In this document: positions 36,462 to 45,418 of the stretch, in pieces | How positions within the stretch are numbered: the stretch's first letter is position 1 | Layout: every line of letters begins with the position of its first letter | From: Neobacillus sp. CF12 | GTDB lineage: Bacteria; Bacillota; Bacilli; Bacillales; Cytobacillaceae | Direction of reading: 5' to 3' | Length of the DNA: 64,000 bases | NCBI RefSeq assembly: GCF_030348765.1 | Contig: NZ_JAUCEU010000007.1 | Location: 986,501-1,050,500, forward strand | Translations under genes and position numbers: made by a program | The notes under the pieces: generated by a model | What the model saw: only the letters and a program-made list of their open reading frames with translations | Told to the model about the DNA's origin: nothing | Databases searched by the model: none

Positions 36462-38345
36462 TTACCCTGCTTGAATTATTTTGATTCTTTCATGCTCAAC
36501 GATTTTCAATGCTTTTAAGGCCATCATCAACTGAAATTGTCTTTGAGGATCACGCAAGTCACAATCAAGAAGATCCTTTATTTTGTTAAGACGGTAACGA
36601 AGCCCGCTTTTAGATAGCGCGAGGGATTCCGCTGTTTGATCCAAGTTTCCGCCTTGCTCAAGAAAATGGTAAAGCGTTTCAATCAATTCTAGTTTATTCT
36701 TATCGAGATTTTCGTAGAGAACCCCAAGATGATCTCGGATCATTTTCTTGATGGCTTGTTCGTTTTGGTCATTGATCAAGATTCCAAGCATGCCTAAATC
36801 ACTAAATAGCGTAATCGGTTCATCCCTAGAAGAAAGACGAACGGCTGAACACGCTTCTTCCATAGCAACCCCTGCTTCTAGGATGTTTCTGTTTTGTGAG
36901 CTTATTCCTGCTAAGAATAGAGCATTTTTTAGTTGTTTCTTTAAAAAGGCCACTAACGACCGAATTGTTTTCTTCATGTTTTTCTGCGTGACATGTTTCT
37001 CGGTAATTAAAAGAATTAAGCTATCTGGCTGCTGTCCGATTAGCACATTGAGGTTTTCTACTTCGCGAAAGTAAGCAGACACCGTTTCAAATGTTTTTTT
37101 ATGTATAGTGAATTCCTTTTCATCACATGAATTCAAAAACTTGTAAGACAATACCACAATATGATAGTGATCGGAAAGATCTAACTGGATAAAATCCGCT
37201 TTCCTCATGATTTCTTGTTGCGTATATTTCCCGCTAATAATTTCTTCAAGAAAATGACCTTTCACTTGTTCCATCGATTCCACTTCTGTTTTTTCCTTTA
37301 AAAACAGCAGCGAGCAAATCGACGCTAAGCGATCAAGAATCATCGTGTCAATCTCATATTTAGGGGTTCTTTCTCGTTCGTATAGAAATGAACAATAACC
37401 TACAATCTTACCTAAGAGGTAGATTGGAGTCTTCAGACTAACCCCTTTTTCAAACGAGAAAATACCCACTTTGGAATGACATTGCTTTTTATCTGGAATC
37501 TCTGAAAATGTAGCTTTAATAGATTCCAAGTCTTCTAGGTTAATGCCTTTACAGGCTAAGACGTTTTGACGAATATCCTCCACGACAATCGGTAAATGAT
37601 TTTGTTTATGTAAAATGTCGAGAATTGACTCGATGTTATTGCCTTTGATTAGTTCATTGGTCATCTCATTATATGTTTTTGACACAAGTGCGAGATTGTT
37701 TTTTTCCAGCATGAGCTTCTCGTTTGTTTGCTCCAATTCCTTCAATATCGGCAGTTCTTTACTATAAGAAAAGAATTCCTCCGCCTCTTCCTTCCATTCC
37801 GAAACCAGGCGCCCTTCCCAAATACAACACGGTGCTCCTTGTCCAATACATTGCAATTCTTTAAAAAAGACGTTCACTCCCAGCACACCCGTAACATATC
37901 CCGTGGCATAACCTGTTAACGTATAACAAACTGGCCCTTGGCTAATCCCAAAATTTTTAAGATGTTGTTCAGCTTCATACGAGTTTTCCCAAACACCTTT
38001 AAAACGAAACGATTTAACTTCGTTTCCTTCCACTTCAAACTCTTTTTCAGTGATGTGGGATTTCGCATGTCCTTTTAAGGCATGGATAATCGGACCATAT
38101 TCGATTTTCTCGAGTAAACTTAAGGAATCATTTTTAGCTACTTCTTGCGCATCTTCAACTCCCAATTGATAGCCATACTTAAAGAAAAAAGTTTTCATTC
38201 GATTAATCCCAATATTTTCAATTAAATCCCGCTGCATTGCTCCGAAAGCCTTGGTTGAAACAAAAACAGATCTTTCATCGTTTGCAAACCATAATTCATT
38301 CTTTTGGCGCACATGTAATAAGTCATTTAGTTTTAGTGTTTTCAT
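36462..38345 (-). CDS. Phenol-responsive regulator: XylR-N and V4R sensor fused to PucR-type HTH
   Basis: Residues are counted from the ATG at 38345 (AAAGGGAG upstream), rather than the open frame to 38426. About 1-190 resemble the DmpR/XylR sensor: an XylR_N domain, then a V4R domain with GPVCYTLTGYATGYVTGVLG and ELQCIGQGAPCC, whose Cys residues match the zinc site of DmpR/PoxR. A coiled linker follows (about 210-235). The C-terminal part holds a GAF/GGDEF-like middle and the PucR HTH (LYHFLEQGGNLDQTAESLALSKSGLRYRLNKIKDLL). No AAA+ sigma-54 domain (GAFTGA) is present. Probably activates the adjacent operon in response to phenols. Confidence 0.85.
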   Translation of the reverse strand: MKTLKLNDLLHVRQKNELWFANDERSVFVSTKAFGAMQRDLIENIGINRMKTFFFKYGYQLGVEDAQEVAKNDSLSLLEKIEYGPIIHALKGHAKSHITEKEFEVEGNEVKSFRFKGVWENSYEAEQHLKNFGISQGPVCYTLTGYATGYVTGVLGVNVFFKELQCIGQGAPCCIWEGRLVSEWKEEAEEFFSYSKELPILKELEQTNEKLMLEKNNLALVSKTYNEMTNELIKGNNIESILDILHKQNHLPIVVEDIRQNVLACKGINLEDLESIKATFSEIPDKKQCHSKVGIFSFEKGVSLKTPIYLLGKIVGYCSFLYERERTPKYEIDTMILDRLASICSLLFLKEKTEVESMEQVKGHFLEEIISGKYTQQEIMRKADFIQLDLSDHYHIVVLSYKFLNSCDEKEFTIHKKTFETVSAYFREVENLNVLIGQQPDSLILLITEKHVTQKNMKKTIRSLVAFLKKQLKNALFLAGISSQNRNILEAGVAMEEACSAVRLSSRDEPITLFSDLGMLGILINDQNEQAIKKMIRDHLGVLYENLDKNKLELIETLYHFLEQGGNLDQTAESLALSKSGLRYRLNKIKDLLDCDLRDPQRQFQLMMALKALKIVEHERIKIIQAG

Positions 38346-38455
38346 TCCAATGCTCCCTTTATTTCTAATCTTGTTAAGAAAAAAGTAAATCTTAGCTGCG
38401 AGTGAATGAAAGATGAAAATTGACATATGCTAATTCCTGAAGATTAATAGTTTCT

Positions 38456-38484
38456 ATTATACTCAAGGATACACTGTATGAAAA
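38456..38484 (-). promoter_or_regulatory. Promoter of the regulator gene
   Basis: On the minus strand TTTTCA (38479-38484), a 17-bp spacer and a perfect TATAAT (38456-38461) precede the regulator start by about 110 bp. Confidence 0.5.
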
Positions 38485-38601
38485 GGCTTTCAAGCATGGA
38501 CCATATATACTCCTATCAATGACTGTGATTACAAATGTAACATAAAGGTTTTTCCAAGGTTTATTTCATGTACTTTATTAAGGGATAATATATTCAATGA
38601 A

Positions 38602-38638
38602 AAAACACCTAAATTCTTCTGAATCGTAGGTGTTTTTT
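38602..38638. terminator. Terminator downstream of the HEPN-motif gene
   Basis: AAAACACCTA and TAGGTGTTTT form a perfect 10-bp stem with a 15-nt loop, with T-runs in both directions. It begins 3 bp past the stop codon of the minus-strand gene at 38641. Confidence 0.85.
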
Positions 38639-38640
38639 AT

Positions 38641-40185
38641 TTAAACAAATTTCTCCGAACGTTCACTATCATCCGGTCTAAAAGAATCTCTCATTATGGC
38701 CATTTTGCTAAAGATCTTATTCGTATTTAGTGTCTTAATTGAATCAAACAATTGCATCATGTCTTTTGATGATACTTTTTCTGAATGTGCTGCGTGATTT
38801 CTTATGTCTGTGATTTTTTGCCATTCTCTCAGAAGAAGCTTACGTTCTTCAGGCAACCAGTAAGGGGTCCATTCCTGTTTTTCTAGATTCTTAGAAGCTA
38901 TTAAATACGATTGCCCGATTGCAGGCGGATGCCATGTACCATTCTTTCTTGATTTATTAAAATCGATTGGTTGACCATCTGTAACATTTGGAGTAATGAG
39001 AGCTTCTACTTCTGGCTGTACTTCATAGTAATAATCAGGCAACTTTATATCGTTCTTTTTCCTAATCCAGTGCACAATGGATTTGTTAATTTCAATTTCA
39101 TAAGCCTTCGCTAAACATATGGCTGCTGGGGTGTAATCCAGACCGGGATATTTATTTTGATTGTATTGCAAGAAGTCACCCACACTTAACCCAATTTCTA
39201 ATAGTTGATTAGAGTCAGCCTCAAAATCTTGTATCATTTTTTCCCATCTCTGCAAATTAGGTGAGTTCAAGAGAGTAATAAAGGTTGCCACCTTTTCACA
39301 AAGACTATCTAGAAGTTCTTCTTGCTCATCATCCATATTTCCAATTGACTTCGCGTCCCTAATTGCATTAATTACTCTTGTCATAGCAATGTCAATCTGC
39401 GATTTTGCCATCTCATTAAACTCCGAATAATGGTTTTCACGATTGATTAAAAAGCTTAGTAATTCAGATAAAGCTGTTGCTAAACTCTCAGTTAAAAATT
39501 CATTCCCTTTTCCTTCGCATAGGTTTATTTCTTCATCATATTCCTCTCCTAGTAACTCAAACATGTTATTTTGGTATTCTATTGGAGTTTGCGGTGTCTT
39601 AAATTGGTCCAGTTCATTTGCAAATATGGCAAGTTCCTTTAACTGTTTGCCAATATGTTTGGTACAAGTACGGTACCATTGGAAAGACCACAATGATGGA
39701 TGTGTTGTAATCACGATGGCTGGCAACTGGTCATAGGGTATGTTGAGTGTATTTGCAATCGCTTGTACATTAAAAGATTGATTGAATAAATTGGTTTCAA
39801 TTTCCCTCGGATAGGCTGCCATGTTCCGCTCTTCCCGAAATACTTGCTGTAAATGCCTAAAATAATCCGGTTGTACCTCCTCGTCGTTCCACTGCTCAGG
39901 CGGCTGTGTTAAAGCGAAAAACAGTAACTTTTTTCCTGTTTTATGATGCAGACTTAGGAATTGCTTTTTTAGATTTTCAGAGAAATCACGATGTTTTTCA
40001 GGGTCATGAATAATAAAAGCGAATAAATTATATGGCTCAAACACACGATCTGTTAGTTTTTTCATTCCGTCAATTTTTCTTTGATCTCTAGGATTTAACG
40101 TTTTAAATAATTCAGGATTATATTTTTGATAATAGATTTGGCTCAATGAATGAAAAAATGAATAACTAGAAACAGGCATACCCAA
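38641..40185 (-). CDS. Uncharacterised protein with C-terminal HEPN-like RxxxxH motif
   Basis: I do not recognise this 514-aa protein as a named family. The N-terminal ~200 residues alternate strands and helices (NLFAFIIHD, KKLLFFALTQPPEQW, LPAIVITTHPS), suggesting an alpha/beta sensor or nucleotide-type domain. The middle (about 240-330) is helical and acidic. The C-terminus has EWQKITDIRNHAAHSEKVSSKDM; RNHAAH fits the R-x4-H motif of HEPN ribonuclease domains. HEPN proteins are common in phage defence and toxin systems. It has no membrane or signal segment. Start is TTG at 40185 or ATG at 40179. The gene 76 bp upstream may be its partner. Confidence 0.6.
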   Translation of the reverse strand: MGMPVSSYSFFHSLSQIYYQKYNPELFKTLNPRDQRKIDGMKKLTDRVFEPYNLFAFIIHDPEKHRDFSENLKKQFLSLHHKTGKKLLFFALTQPPEQWNDEEVQPDYFRHLQQVFREERNMAAYPREIETNLFNQSFNVQAIANTLNIPYDQLPAIVITTHPSLWSFQWYRTCTKHIGKQLKELAIFANELDQFKTPQTPIEYQNNMFELLGEEYDEEINLCEGKGNEFLTESLATALSELLSFLINRENHYSEFNEMAKSQIDIAMTRVINAIRDAKSIGNMDDEQEELLDSLCEKVATFITLLNSPNLQRWEKMIQDFEADSNQLLEIGLSVGDFLQYNQNKYPGLDYTPAAICLAKAYEIEINKSIVHWIRKKNDIKLPDYYYEVQPEVEALITPNVTDGQPIDFNKSRKNGTWHPPAIGQSYLIASKNLEKQEWTPYWLPEERKLLLREWQKITDIRNHAAHSEKVSSKDMMQLFDSIKTLNTNKIFSKMAIMRDSFRPDDSERSEKFV

Positions 40186-40261
40186 TTGCGATCACCCTAT
40201 TTAATGTATTTTTGTGCTAATAATTCCTTTTTAATTTGAAAGGCTCTGTTAAATATTATTG

Positions 40262-41026
40262 TTAATATGAAATTTTACTATGATAGGCATCGTATCTATG
40301 CTTCATCCATTTATAAAGCTCTTCAAAGTCCATTTCTTTAACGATTTTTCGGGTAGTTTTATAGTTTCCTCCAAATATCTCTTTTTTCATTTTTGATTGC
40401 TTATTTGCCTCCTTTAAAATGGATCGAGCCATTAGCAATGTATCCTCTAACACTTTCTCTAAGTCCCACCTGCCATCCTTGCTTTTAGCAGTAAGTGCTA
40501 TGCTTATACTTTCTGTGTTCTTAAGATACCATTCATAGTGAAAGCTGGTATCGCTAAATTTGTTTTCAAAAATCAGCTTAAACCAAGCTGCATTTTGTTT
40601 GCCGCAAAAGAAGATACGTGGCGCACGTCTTCCATGACCATCACAACTAACATCTGTAACGATTCCTGCTGCGCTTATCGCCTTTACGAGTAAAGCAACT
40701 CCGGTTTCTAATACAAAAGTTTTAATTTTGGGTCCATGGTTTCGTTTAATGAAATATTTCCAACCATACCACCCTGCACCTGAATCGGATTCGTGATTTC
40801 TAGCTGGATACCATAAAATTTGGTTTAGTATCGTTGTTAGTATTTCATCCTCAAGGATAAATAATTTGTTCCCATCCAAAGTAAATTTTAGATCCAGGGA
40901 GGCTAGTAATCTTTCTAATTGAGAAAAATCCTCTAATTTGTTCCCTTGAGAAAAATAAATATAGTTATCAATCGGTTTTACTAAAAATCCACGCATTTCT
41001 AGGGTATTTGCAAGTAATGTGTTCAC
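40262..41026 (-). CDS. Uncharacterised protein with SCDGHG...FFCG motif
   Basis: This is a 254-aa soluble protein of unknown family. The most conserved-looking block is about 125-150: GIVTDVSCDGHGRRAPRIFF followed by CGKQNAAWFKLIF, with two Cys and a His that could bind metal. A basic, helical C-terminus (about 205-254) contains KMKKEIFGGNYKTTRKIVKEMDFEELYKWMKHRYD. GTG start at 41026 after TAGGAGATG. It precedes the HEPN-motif gene on the same strand, so both may be co-transcribed. No function is assigned. Confidence 0.6.
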   Translation of the reverse strand: MNTLLANTLEMRGFLVKPIDNYIYFSQGNKLEDFSQLERLLASLDLKFTLDGNKLFILEDEILTTILNQILWYPARNHESDSGAGWYGWKYFIKRNHGPKIKTFVLETGVALLVKAISAAGIVTDVSCDGHGRRAPRIFFCGKQNAAWFKLIFENKFSDTSFHYEWYLKNTESISIALTAKSKDGRWDLEKVLEDTLLMARSILKEANKQSKMKKEIFGGNYKTTRKIVKEMDFEELYKWMKHRYDAYHSKISY

Positions 41027-41309
41027 ATAATCATCTCCTACAGAGAATGGCTAATTTGCAGTCATGAATCTCTCTTTTAATATTCGACAAATAAGCGTGT
41101 AGCCCCTTCATATTGCAGTTCCTTTATCAATTATTTCATGGGCAACAGAACACTATCTCCTTCTACAAAAAATCACTTCTTGAAATTTCCTTCTAACAGA
41201 AGTACTTATCTTGAAGTGTTTTACATTCCAACTATATGGGTTCATCCAATAATCAAAACTCGTAAATATAATCTTTAACCACCCTTCGCTTTATTGGTGT
41301 TTAATGCCT

Positions 41310-42188
41310 TTAAAGCTCTGATGGACTCTCACCAATCAATGCTAAAAAGTTTTTACCCAGTATATATTCTTTTTGCTGATCAGGAATATCAAGAGATTCT
41401 ACCCAATTTTTCTTTACTGAATAGTCATATTCATTGAATTTTTGCATTCCATAAGGTCCGTCGCAGCCATATAGCACTTTCTGATATCCTAGAACATTTA
41501 CTGCTCTCTTTACAATCGCCGGAGTAAGATAGTCACTTGATGTGTCAACATAGACATTAGGTTTATCTTTCACGTATTTCCATAGTTTTTTCCAAAAAGG
41601 AAGTCCAGCGTGAGCGTAAATTATTTTAAGTTTAGGGTATGTTTCGGGTAAATATTGATACGAGTATGGTTCGGATGAAAGGTGAATGATGATAGGAATG
41701 CCTTTTGTTTCACAAAGTGCAGCAACCTGGTCAAGGGACTTGATACTATATTGATGCATAAACGGATGGGCTTTCACACCAATGAAACCAGGGTTAGTAA
41801 TATAGGATTCTAGTTCATCAACTGAATCAGGAATTAGTGGGTTCACGGCAGCCCACCCCAGAAAACGGTCCGAGAATCGTTCAATTGCTGCTGCAACGAT
41901 ATCATTATTGGGTTTACAAAAAATCTTGTATGAAGAACCATATAGATTAAAATATCCTTCCTTTACCAACCCATTATAAATTGGAAGGCCCAATTGCGGC
42001 ACATTTAAGATTAAAAAACGGAAAAAACTCTGCAAATTATGTTGGTATCGGCTATCCAGCTCAAACATGGTTTCATTCATAGGTGCAATCAGCACCGTTT
42101 TATTAACTCCATTTTGGTCCATACCTTCTATCATTTTTTCAAGAGTCAGCATGGTTTCATCTACATGAAAATGGCAATCTATTATCAT
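41310..42188 (-). CDS. Amidohydrolase-2 family TIM-barrel metal-dependent hydrolase
   Basis: The 292-aa protein has metal-site motifs HxH in IIDCHFHVDE (about 4-8), GVKAHPFMHQ (about 143), a His in IIYAHAGLPFW (about 195) and the final Asp in LYGCDGPYG (about 243). This is the ACMSD/gamma-resorcylate decarboxylase/lactonase-type amidohydrolase 2 family, which hydrolyses or decarboxylates small carboxylic acids and lactones. It lies 60 bp downstream of a membrane protein gene and a FAD oxidoreductase gene that resembles sugar-lactone oxidases, so a lactone substrate is possible. RBS GGGGGAGG precedes the ATG. Confidence 0.82.
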   Translation of the reverse strand: MIIDCHFHVDETMLTLEKMIEGMDQNGVNKTVLIAPMNETMFELDSRYQHNLQSFFRFLILNVPQLGLPIYNGLVKEGYFNLYGSSYKIFCKPNNDIVAAAIERFSDRFLGWAAVNPLIPDSVDELESYITNPGFIGVKAHPFMHQYSIKSLDQVAALCETKGIPIIIHLSSEPYSYQYLPETYPKLKIIYAHAGLPFWKKLWKYVKDKPNVYVDTSSDYLTPAIVKRAVNVLGYQKVLYGCDGPYGMQKFNEYDYSVKKNWVESLDIPDQQKEYILGKNFLALIGESPSEL

Positions 42189-42250
42189 TTCAATCCTCCC
42201 CCACAGTGGTAAAAACTATAAGCTTTATTTGAATACGAATACTCACTACC

Positions 42251-42778
42251 TCAATTTGAAACACTACTGTCCTTACTTTTCTTGATTAGTAACCCCATCC
42301 CGCAAATGAATAAAATAGCCCCAAAAGTAGAAATGAAGCTTATCGGGGATATTATTTTTACACTAGAAAGCCCTATCATAATTATCCCAACAAGGAGATA
42401 GTGATTAATTGCATGTAAACGGAAAGATTTCTGCTCTATATGCCATGCGTGATGGTACCCTTGTAATAATCCCAAAATTACCTGAAAAAAAAGAGCAATA
42501 TAAGGAAGAACTTCAAATGTACTAGTAATATAGCCTACTAATATATAAACACAACCCATCCCCATGTAAATGTATGGAATAAACGAATCAGCAGGCTTTT
42601 TTCCAACCTGGAAAAGACGATATCCCAGGGCAGCACTAAATGAAAAAGCAGCAAAAAACCAGGTAAATAAGGTTAATGTCAATGAAACTTCTTTTAACCA
42701 AAGGATATAATATGGAAAAATGACAACCTGACCGACGGAGACAACCAAGGGGACATAACGTTCACTTATAATCTTCAT
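42251..42778 (-). CDS. Five-helix integral membrane protein, unknown function
   Basis: This is a 175-aa hydrophobic protein with about five predicted helices (residues about 7-25, 30-52, 62-80, 88-107, 122-165). It ends in a short charged KKSKDSSVSN tail. No motif is recognised. Aromatic and His residues (YHHAWHIEQKSFRLHAINHY) lie between helices four and five. The upstream ATG at 42793 overlaps the oxidoreductase stop, but AAGGAG sits 6 nt before the ATG at 42778, so that start is chosen. The operon position suggests it works with the membrane oxidoreductase. Confidence 0.7.
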   Translation of the reverse strand: MKIISERYVPLVVSVGQVVIFPYYILWLKEVSLTLTLFTWFFAAFSFSAALGYRLFQVGKKPADSFIPYIYMGMGCVYILVGYITSTFEVLPYIALFFQVILGLLQGYHHAWHIEQKSFRLHAINHYLLVGIIMIGLSSVKIISPISFISTFGAILFICGMGLLIKKSKDSSVSN

Positions 42779-42792
42779 CCGAGTCTCCTTCA

Positions 42793-44277
42793 TTAAAAGT
42801 AATAGTCATAGAAGATGTTTTGAAAAACACCATTTGGATCTCTTATTAATTTCTCTTCCTGAAACATTTCCCACGATGGATAAGATTTTCTAAATTGTTC
42901 TTTTGATTGATAATGATAATATGGGAGGTAATATCCGCCTCCGTGCTTGAGTGTTAAATCCGTCCATTCTTGAATAATTGTTTTCGCATTATGAATCTCT
43001 TTTTCCTTTAACCCATGTTGGATTAAGATGACGAGTCCAAACATATCTTCTTTCGCATAATTCAAATATGTGTAGTCATCCTTTGCAGCATAACGAACCG
43101 TAATGTTATGAATTTTAAAATCATCATTTTTATCATTAGGTGGGAGAATTCTTTTTAAATCACTCATGTATTCTTCATAATGCTCCACTGGAATGAAGAA
43201 CTCTTGCAGTACTTCTACCCGACCAGGTTTTGTAAATTCCATAAATGCAGAATTCCCGCGCATTGCATTATTTCGCGTAACCTCGTCGCCATCGAGTGAC
43301 TTAATCAGCAATTTTTGATTTTCCCAGAAAAGATCCTCTAGGCTCCCGCCTTGCCGGCCAATATCCAATGCCAACTTACCAATCCGGGCACCGCGCTCTT
43401 TTTTAAGCGGCGTTTTATGATCCACTTTTCCAGTCTTTATGTAATCTATGACATACATTTCGTCCAAAAATGAATTCGGTGCAACACTTACTCTTGCATA
43501 ATGCATGGATGTATCATCATTTCTTATCAGATTTGCAAAATAGTCTTCATACTCATTTGTTTTAAGTTCTTCTGTATGGATCGTGTAAACGTCATTTTCC
43601 GTTAGTTCTAACGTCACATCTAAAATAACGCCAAATAAGCCATATCCCCCAAACACATACTTCATCCATTCCTCAGAGTCATTCCGAGTTACTGTTTTAA
43701 TCTCCCCTGTCGGAGTGAGAATCGTCATTTCCCTAACTGTTCCAGCCATAGGGCCAAAGCGGATATCCCGGCCATGAGCATTAACGGAGAGTGATCCACC
43801 TATAGTAAAAATCGACTGTGACTGTGTGACTTTTAAAGCGAGCCCATACGGTTGAATCGCTTCCTGAACTTCTTCCCAACTAGCTCCACTTTCTACTTTT
43901 ATCGTCTGATTCTGTTTATCTATTTCTAGGACTTTATTGAATGTCTTCATATCCAATACTACGTTATCCTTGTAATAGGTATGTCCGCCTTGCGAATGCT
44001 GAAGTCCAGCTATGGAAATATGATAACCCATTTCATTCGCTTCCTTCACCATTTCTTGTATTTCGGACCGATCTCCTGCTTTTACTATTTTTTTTATCCG
44101 TTCAGGGAGCAGACCAGTATAATCTGTTGTCAAATTGCTCTGTGAGAGCCCGTATTTTCTTTTTTCAATCGGAATGCTTGCTAACACGGAGACAACAAAA
44201 ATACATAATAGAATTCCAAGAAACCATGGGTTTTTATGTATTACCTGTTTATTACTTTTTAATTGTGAAGGCTCCAT
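42793..44277 (-). CDS. Membrane-anchored FAD-binding oxidoreductase (FAD_binding_4)
   Basis: This protein of about 494 aa has an N-terminal membrane helix (about 17-37) followed by a VAO/PCMH-type FAD domain: IAGLQHSQGGHTYY (about 93), LKVTQSQSIFTIGGSLSVNAHG and GPMAGTVREMTILTPTGEIKTV. The C-terminal domain resembles sugar-1,4-lactone oxidases. The family oxidises alcohols, lactones and sugar acids with covalent or non-covalent FAD. The frame opens at GTG 44286, but the GGGGTG ribosome binding site fits the ATG at 44277. Controlled by the promoter/palindrome at 44292-44340. Confidence 0.8.
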   Translation of the reverse strand: MEPSQLKSNKQVIHKNPWFLGILLCIFVVSVLASIPIEKRKYGLSQSNLTTDYTGLLPERIKKIVKAGDRSEIQEMVKEANEMGYHISIAGLQHSQGGHTYYKDNVVLDMKTFNKVLEIDKQNQTIKVESGASWEEVQEAIQPYGLALKVTQSQSIFTIGGSLSVNAHGRDIRFGPMAGTVREMTILTPTGEIKTVTRNDSEEWMKYVFGGYGLFGVILDVTLELTENDVYTIHTEELKTNEYEDYFANLIRNDDTSMHYARVSVAPNSFLDEMYVIDYIKTGKVDHKTPLKKERGARIGKLALDIGRQGGSLEDLFWENQKLLIKSLDGDEVTRNNAMRGNSAFMEFTKPGRVEVLQEFFIPVEHYEEYMSDLKRILPPNDKNDDFKIHNITVRYAAKDDYTYLNYAKEDMFGLVILIQHGLKEKEIHNAKTIIQEWTDLTLKHGGGYYLPYYHYQSKEQFRKSYPSWEMFQEEKLIRDPNGVFQNIFYDYYF

Positions 44278-44291
44278 CAAAATCACCCCAA

Positions 44292-44311
44292 TTAGTGTAA
44301 TATTACACTAA
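44292..44311. promoter_or_regulatory. Perfect 20-bp palindromic operator
   Basis: TTAGTGTAATATTACACTAA is a perfect 20-bp palindrome. It starts at the last base of the -10 box of the oxidoreductase promoter and covers the transcription start region, ideal for repression. Its size and symmetry fit a TetR-type repressor. No such regulator gene is adjacent. Confidence 0.75.
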
Positions 44312-44340
44312 CTATAACAGGATATGTAAATATATTGCAA
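44311..44340 (-). promoter_or_regulatory. Promoter of the FAD oxidoreductase operon
   Basis: On the minus strand TTGCAA (44335-44340), an 18-bp spacer and TATAGT (44311-44316) form a sigma-A promoter directly abutting the palindrome. Confidence 0.6.
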
Positions 44341-44489
44341 TACTACATTTTTATCAATCTCCTCTTTTTTTTATGCGAAGGGTCCTCTTAAGGAATGTCA
44401 TATTTCTAATCTTCTCTATTACATCTTTATTCAACGAAAAGTTAAACCATGAACTCATTCATCCTATCTCGTGCTGTGTTTATTGCATT

Positions 44490-44514
44490 AAAAAAAGCCG
44501 CCTAATTGGCAGCT
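44490..44514 (-). terminator. Terminator of the DUF4386/XRE operon
   Basis: On the minus strand AGCTGCC-AATTA-GGCGGCT forms a stem with one mismatch followed by seven T residues. It lies about 120 bp downstream of the DUF4386 gene stop. Confidence 0.7.
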
Positions 44515-44634
44515 GAACCCTTAACTCTTGAACCCGTTAGGATAATAGATTCTTAATTGGAATGATAAGGAAACGCGAACTCGGCCGAGAATTCTTATCG
44601 TTTTCAAATTTAATCTATTTTCATATTAGATTCC

Positions 44635-45366
44635 TTACATTGAGGTAAACTCTTGTGTTTTAATTTTCCTTTTTGCAGATATGGAAGCAATCGCATTTTC
44701 ATTAAATCCTTTAGTGATAAGCCATACAGCTAAAATCATTTCATTAGCTGCTACTGGCACAGCCAAAATAGCACCCCAAAAAGAAATTTGAGGAAACACA
44801 CCAAACATTACGAACAAAGAACAAACGAAAACACAAGTTGATCCTGTCATACCAAGGATCGATATAAATCTGGGTACAAGTCTGGTTTTATAAAATATAT
44901 AACTATACATCACCGTGTTTATCCCCAACATAAATAGGGGGCCAAGCATAAATGTCCAGTCATGTACTGCCTTTAATATGATACCTGAAGAGTGAAATGA
45001 TGAGGGATCTGGGGCTCCTGCTGCTACAAATTCCTGGCTTAAGGTTAAGAGGGACAACATACTGATTATACCGACTGTAATAATAATCGCTTCAAGAAAC
45101 CTGAAGCAAACATGCCATAAGGCTATGGTTTCATCATACTGTCTTAACAATGGAAACATGGTTGTTGCAGTACCAATCGCGGAAACAACCAGTATTAATT
45201 CCATTAATGCTCCTAATATCACTTGGTTGGCGTGTTGGGAACCTTCAATAAGATAATCGGGGCCGTTTAAGATAGGATCGTATAAATTTAGACCTATCAC
45301 CGCTGTAACAGCAGCAAGTATAAACAGTACTCCCACAATTTTTGCAGCTTTTCTGTTTGAATTCAT
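44635..45366 (-). CDS. DUF4386-family integral membrane protein
   Basis: The protein of about 243 aa has six hydrophobic helices. The opening NSNRKAAKIVGVLFILAAVTAVIG and the later ILGALMELILVVSAIGTATTMFPLL and FRFLEAIII are typical of DUF4386. The family has no established function; members are often next to small XRE regulators, as here. The frame opens at 45402. The ATG at 45366 with GGGGA 8 nt upstream gives the conserved N-terminus and is chosen. Last gene of a three-gene operon. Confidence 0.82.
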   Translation of the reverse strand: MNSNRKAAKIVGVLFILAAVTAVIGLNLYDPILNGPDYLIEGSQHANQVILGALMELILVVSAIGTATTMFPLLRQYDETIALWHVCFRFLEAIIITVGIISMLSLLTLSQEFVAAGAPDPSSFHSSGIILKAVHDWTFMLGPLFMLGINTVMYSYIFYKTRLVPRFISILGMTGSTCVFVCSLFVMFGVFPQISFWGAILAVPVAANEMILAVWLITKGFNENAIASISAKRKIKTQEFTSM

Positions 45367-45418
45367 GTCTTTATCCCCTAACATAATAAATTCAAAAAAC
45401 ATTAAGCATTAATCGTTC

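Noticed and set aside
36462..38345. Sigma-54-dependent activator
   Set aside because: The sensor resembles DmpR/XylR but there is no AAA+ domain or GAFTGA motif, and no -24/-12 promoter is seen for the neighbouring operon.
38641..41026. Prophage or integrative element
   Set aside because: No integrase, transposase, attachment repeats or phage structural genes in the surrounding sequence.
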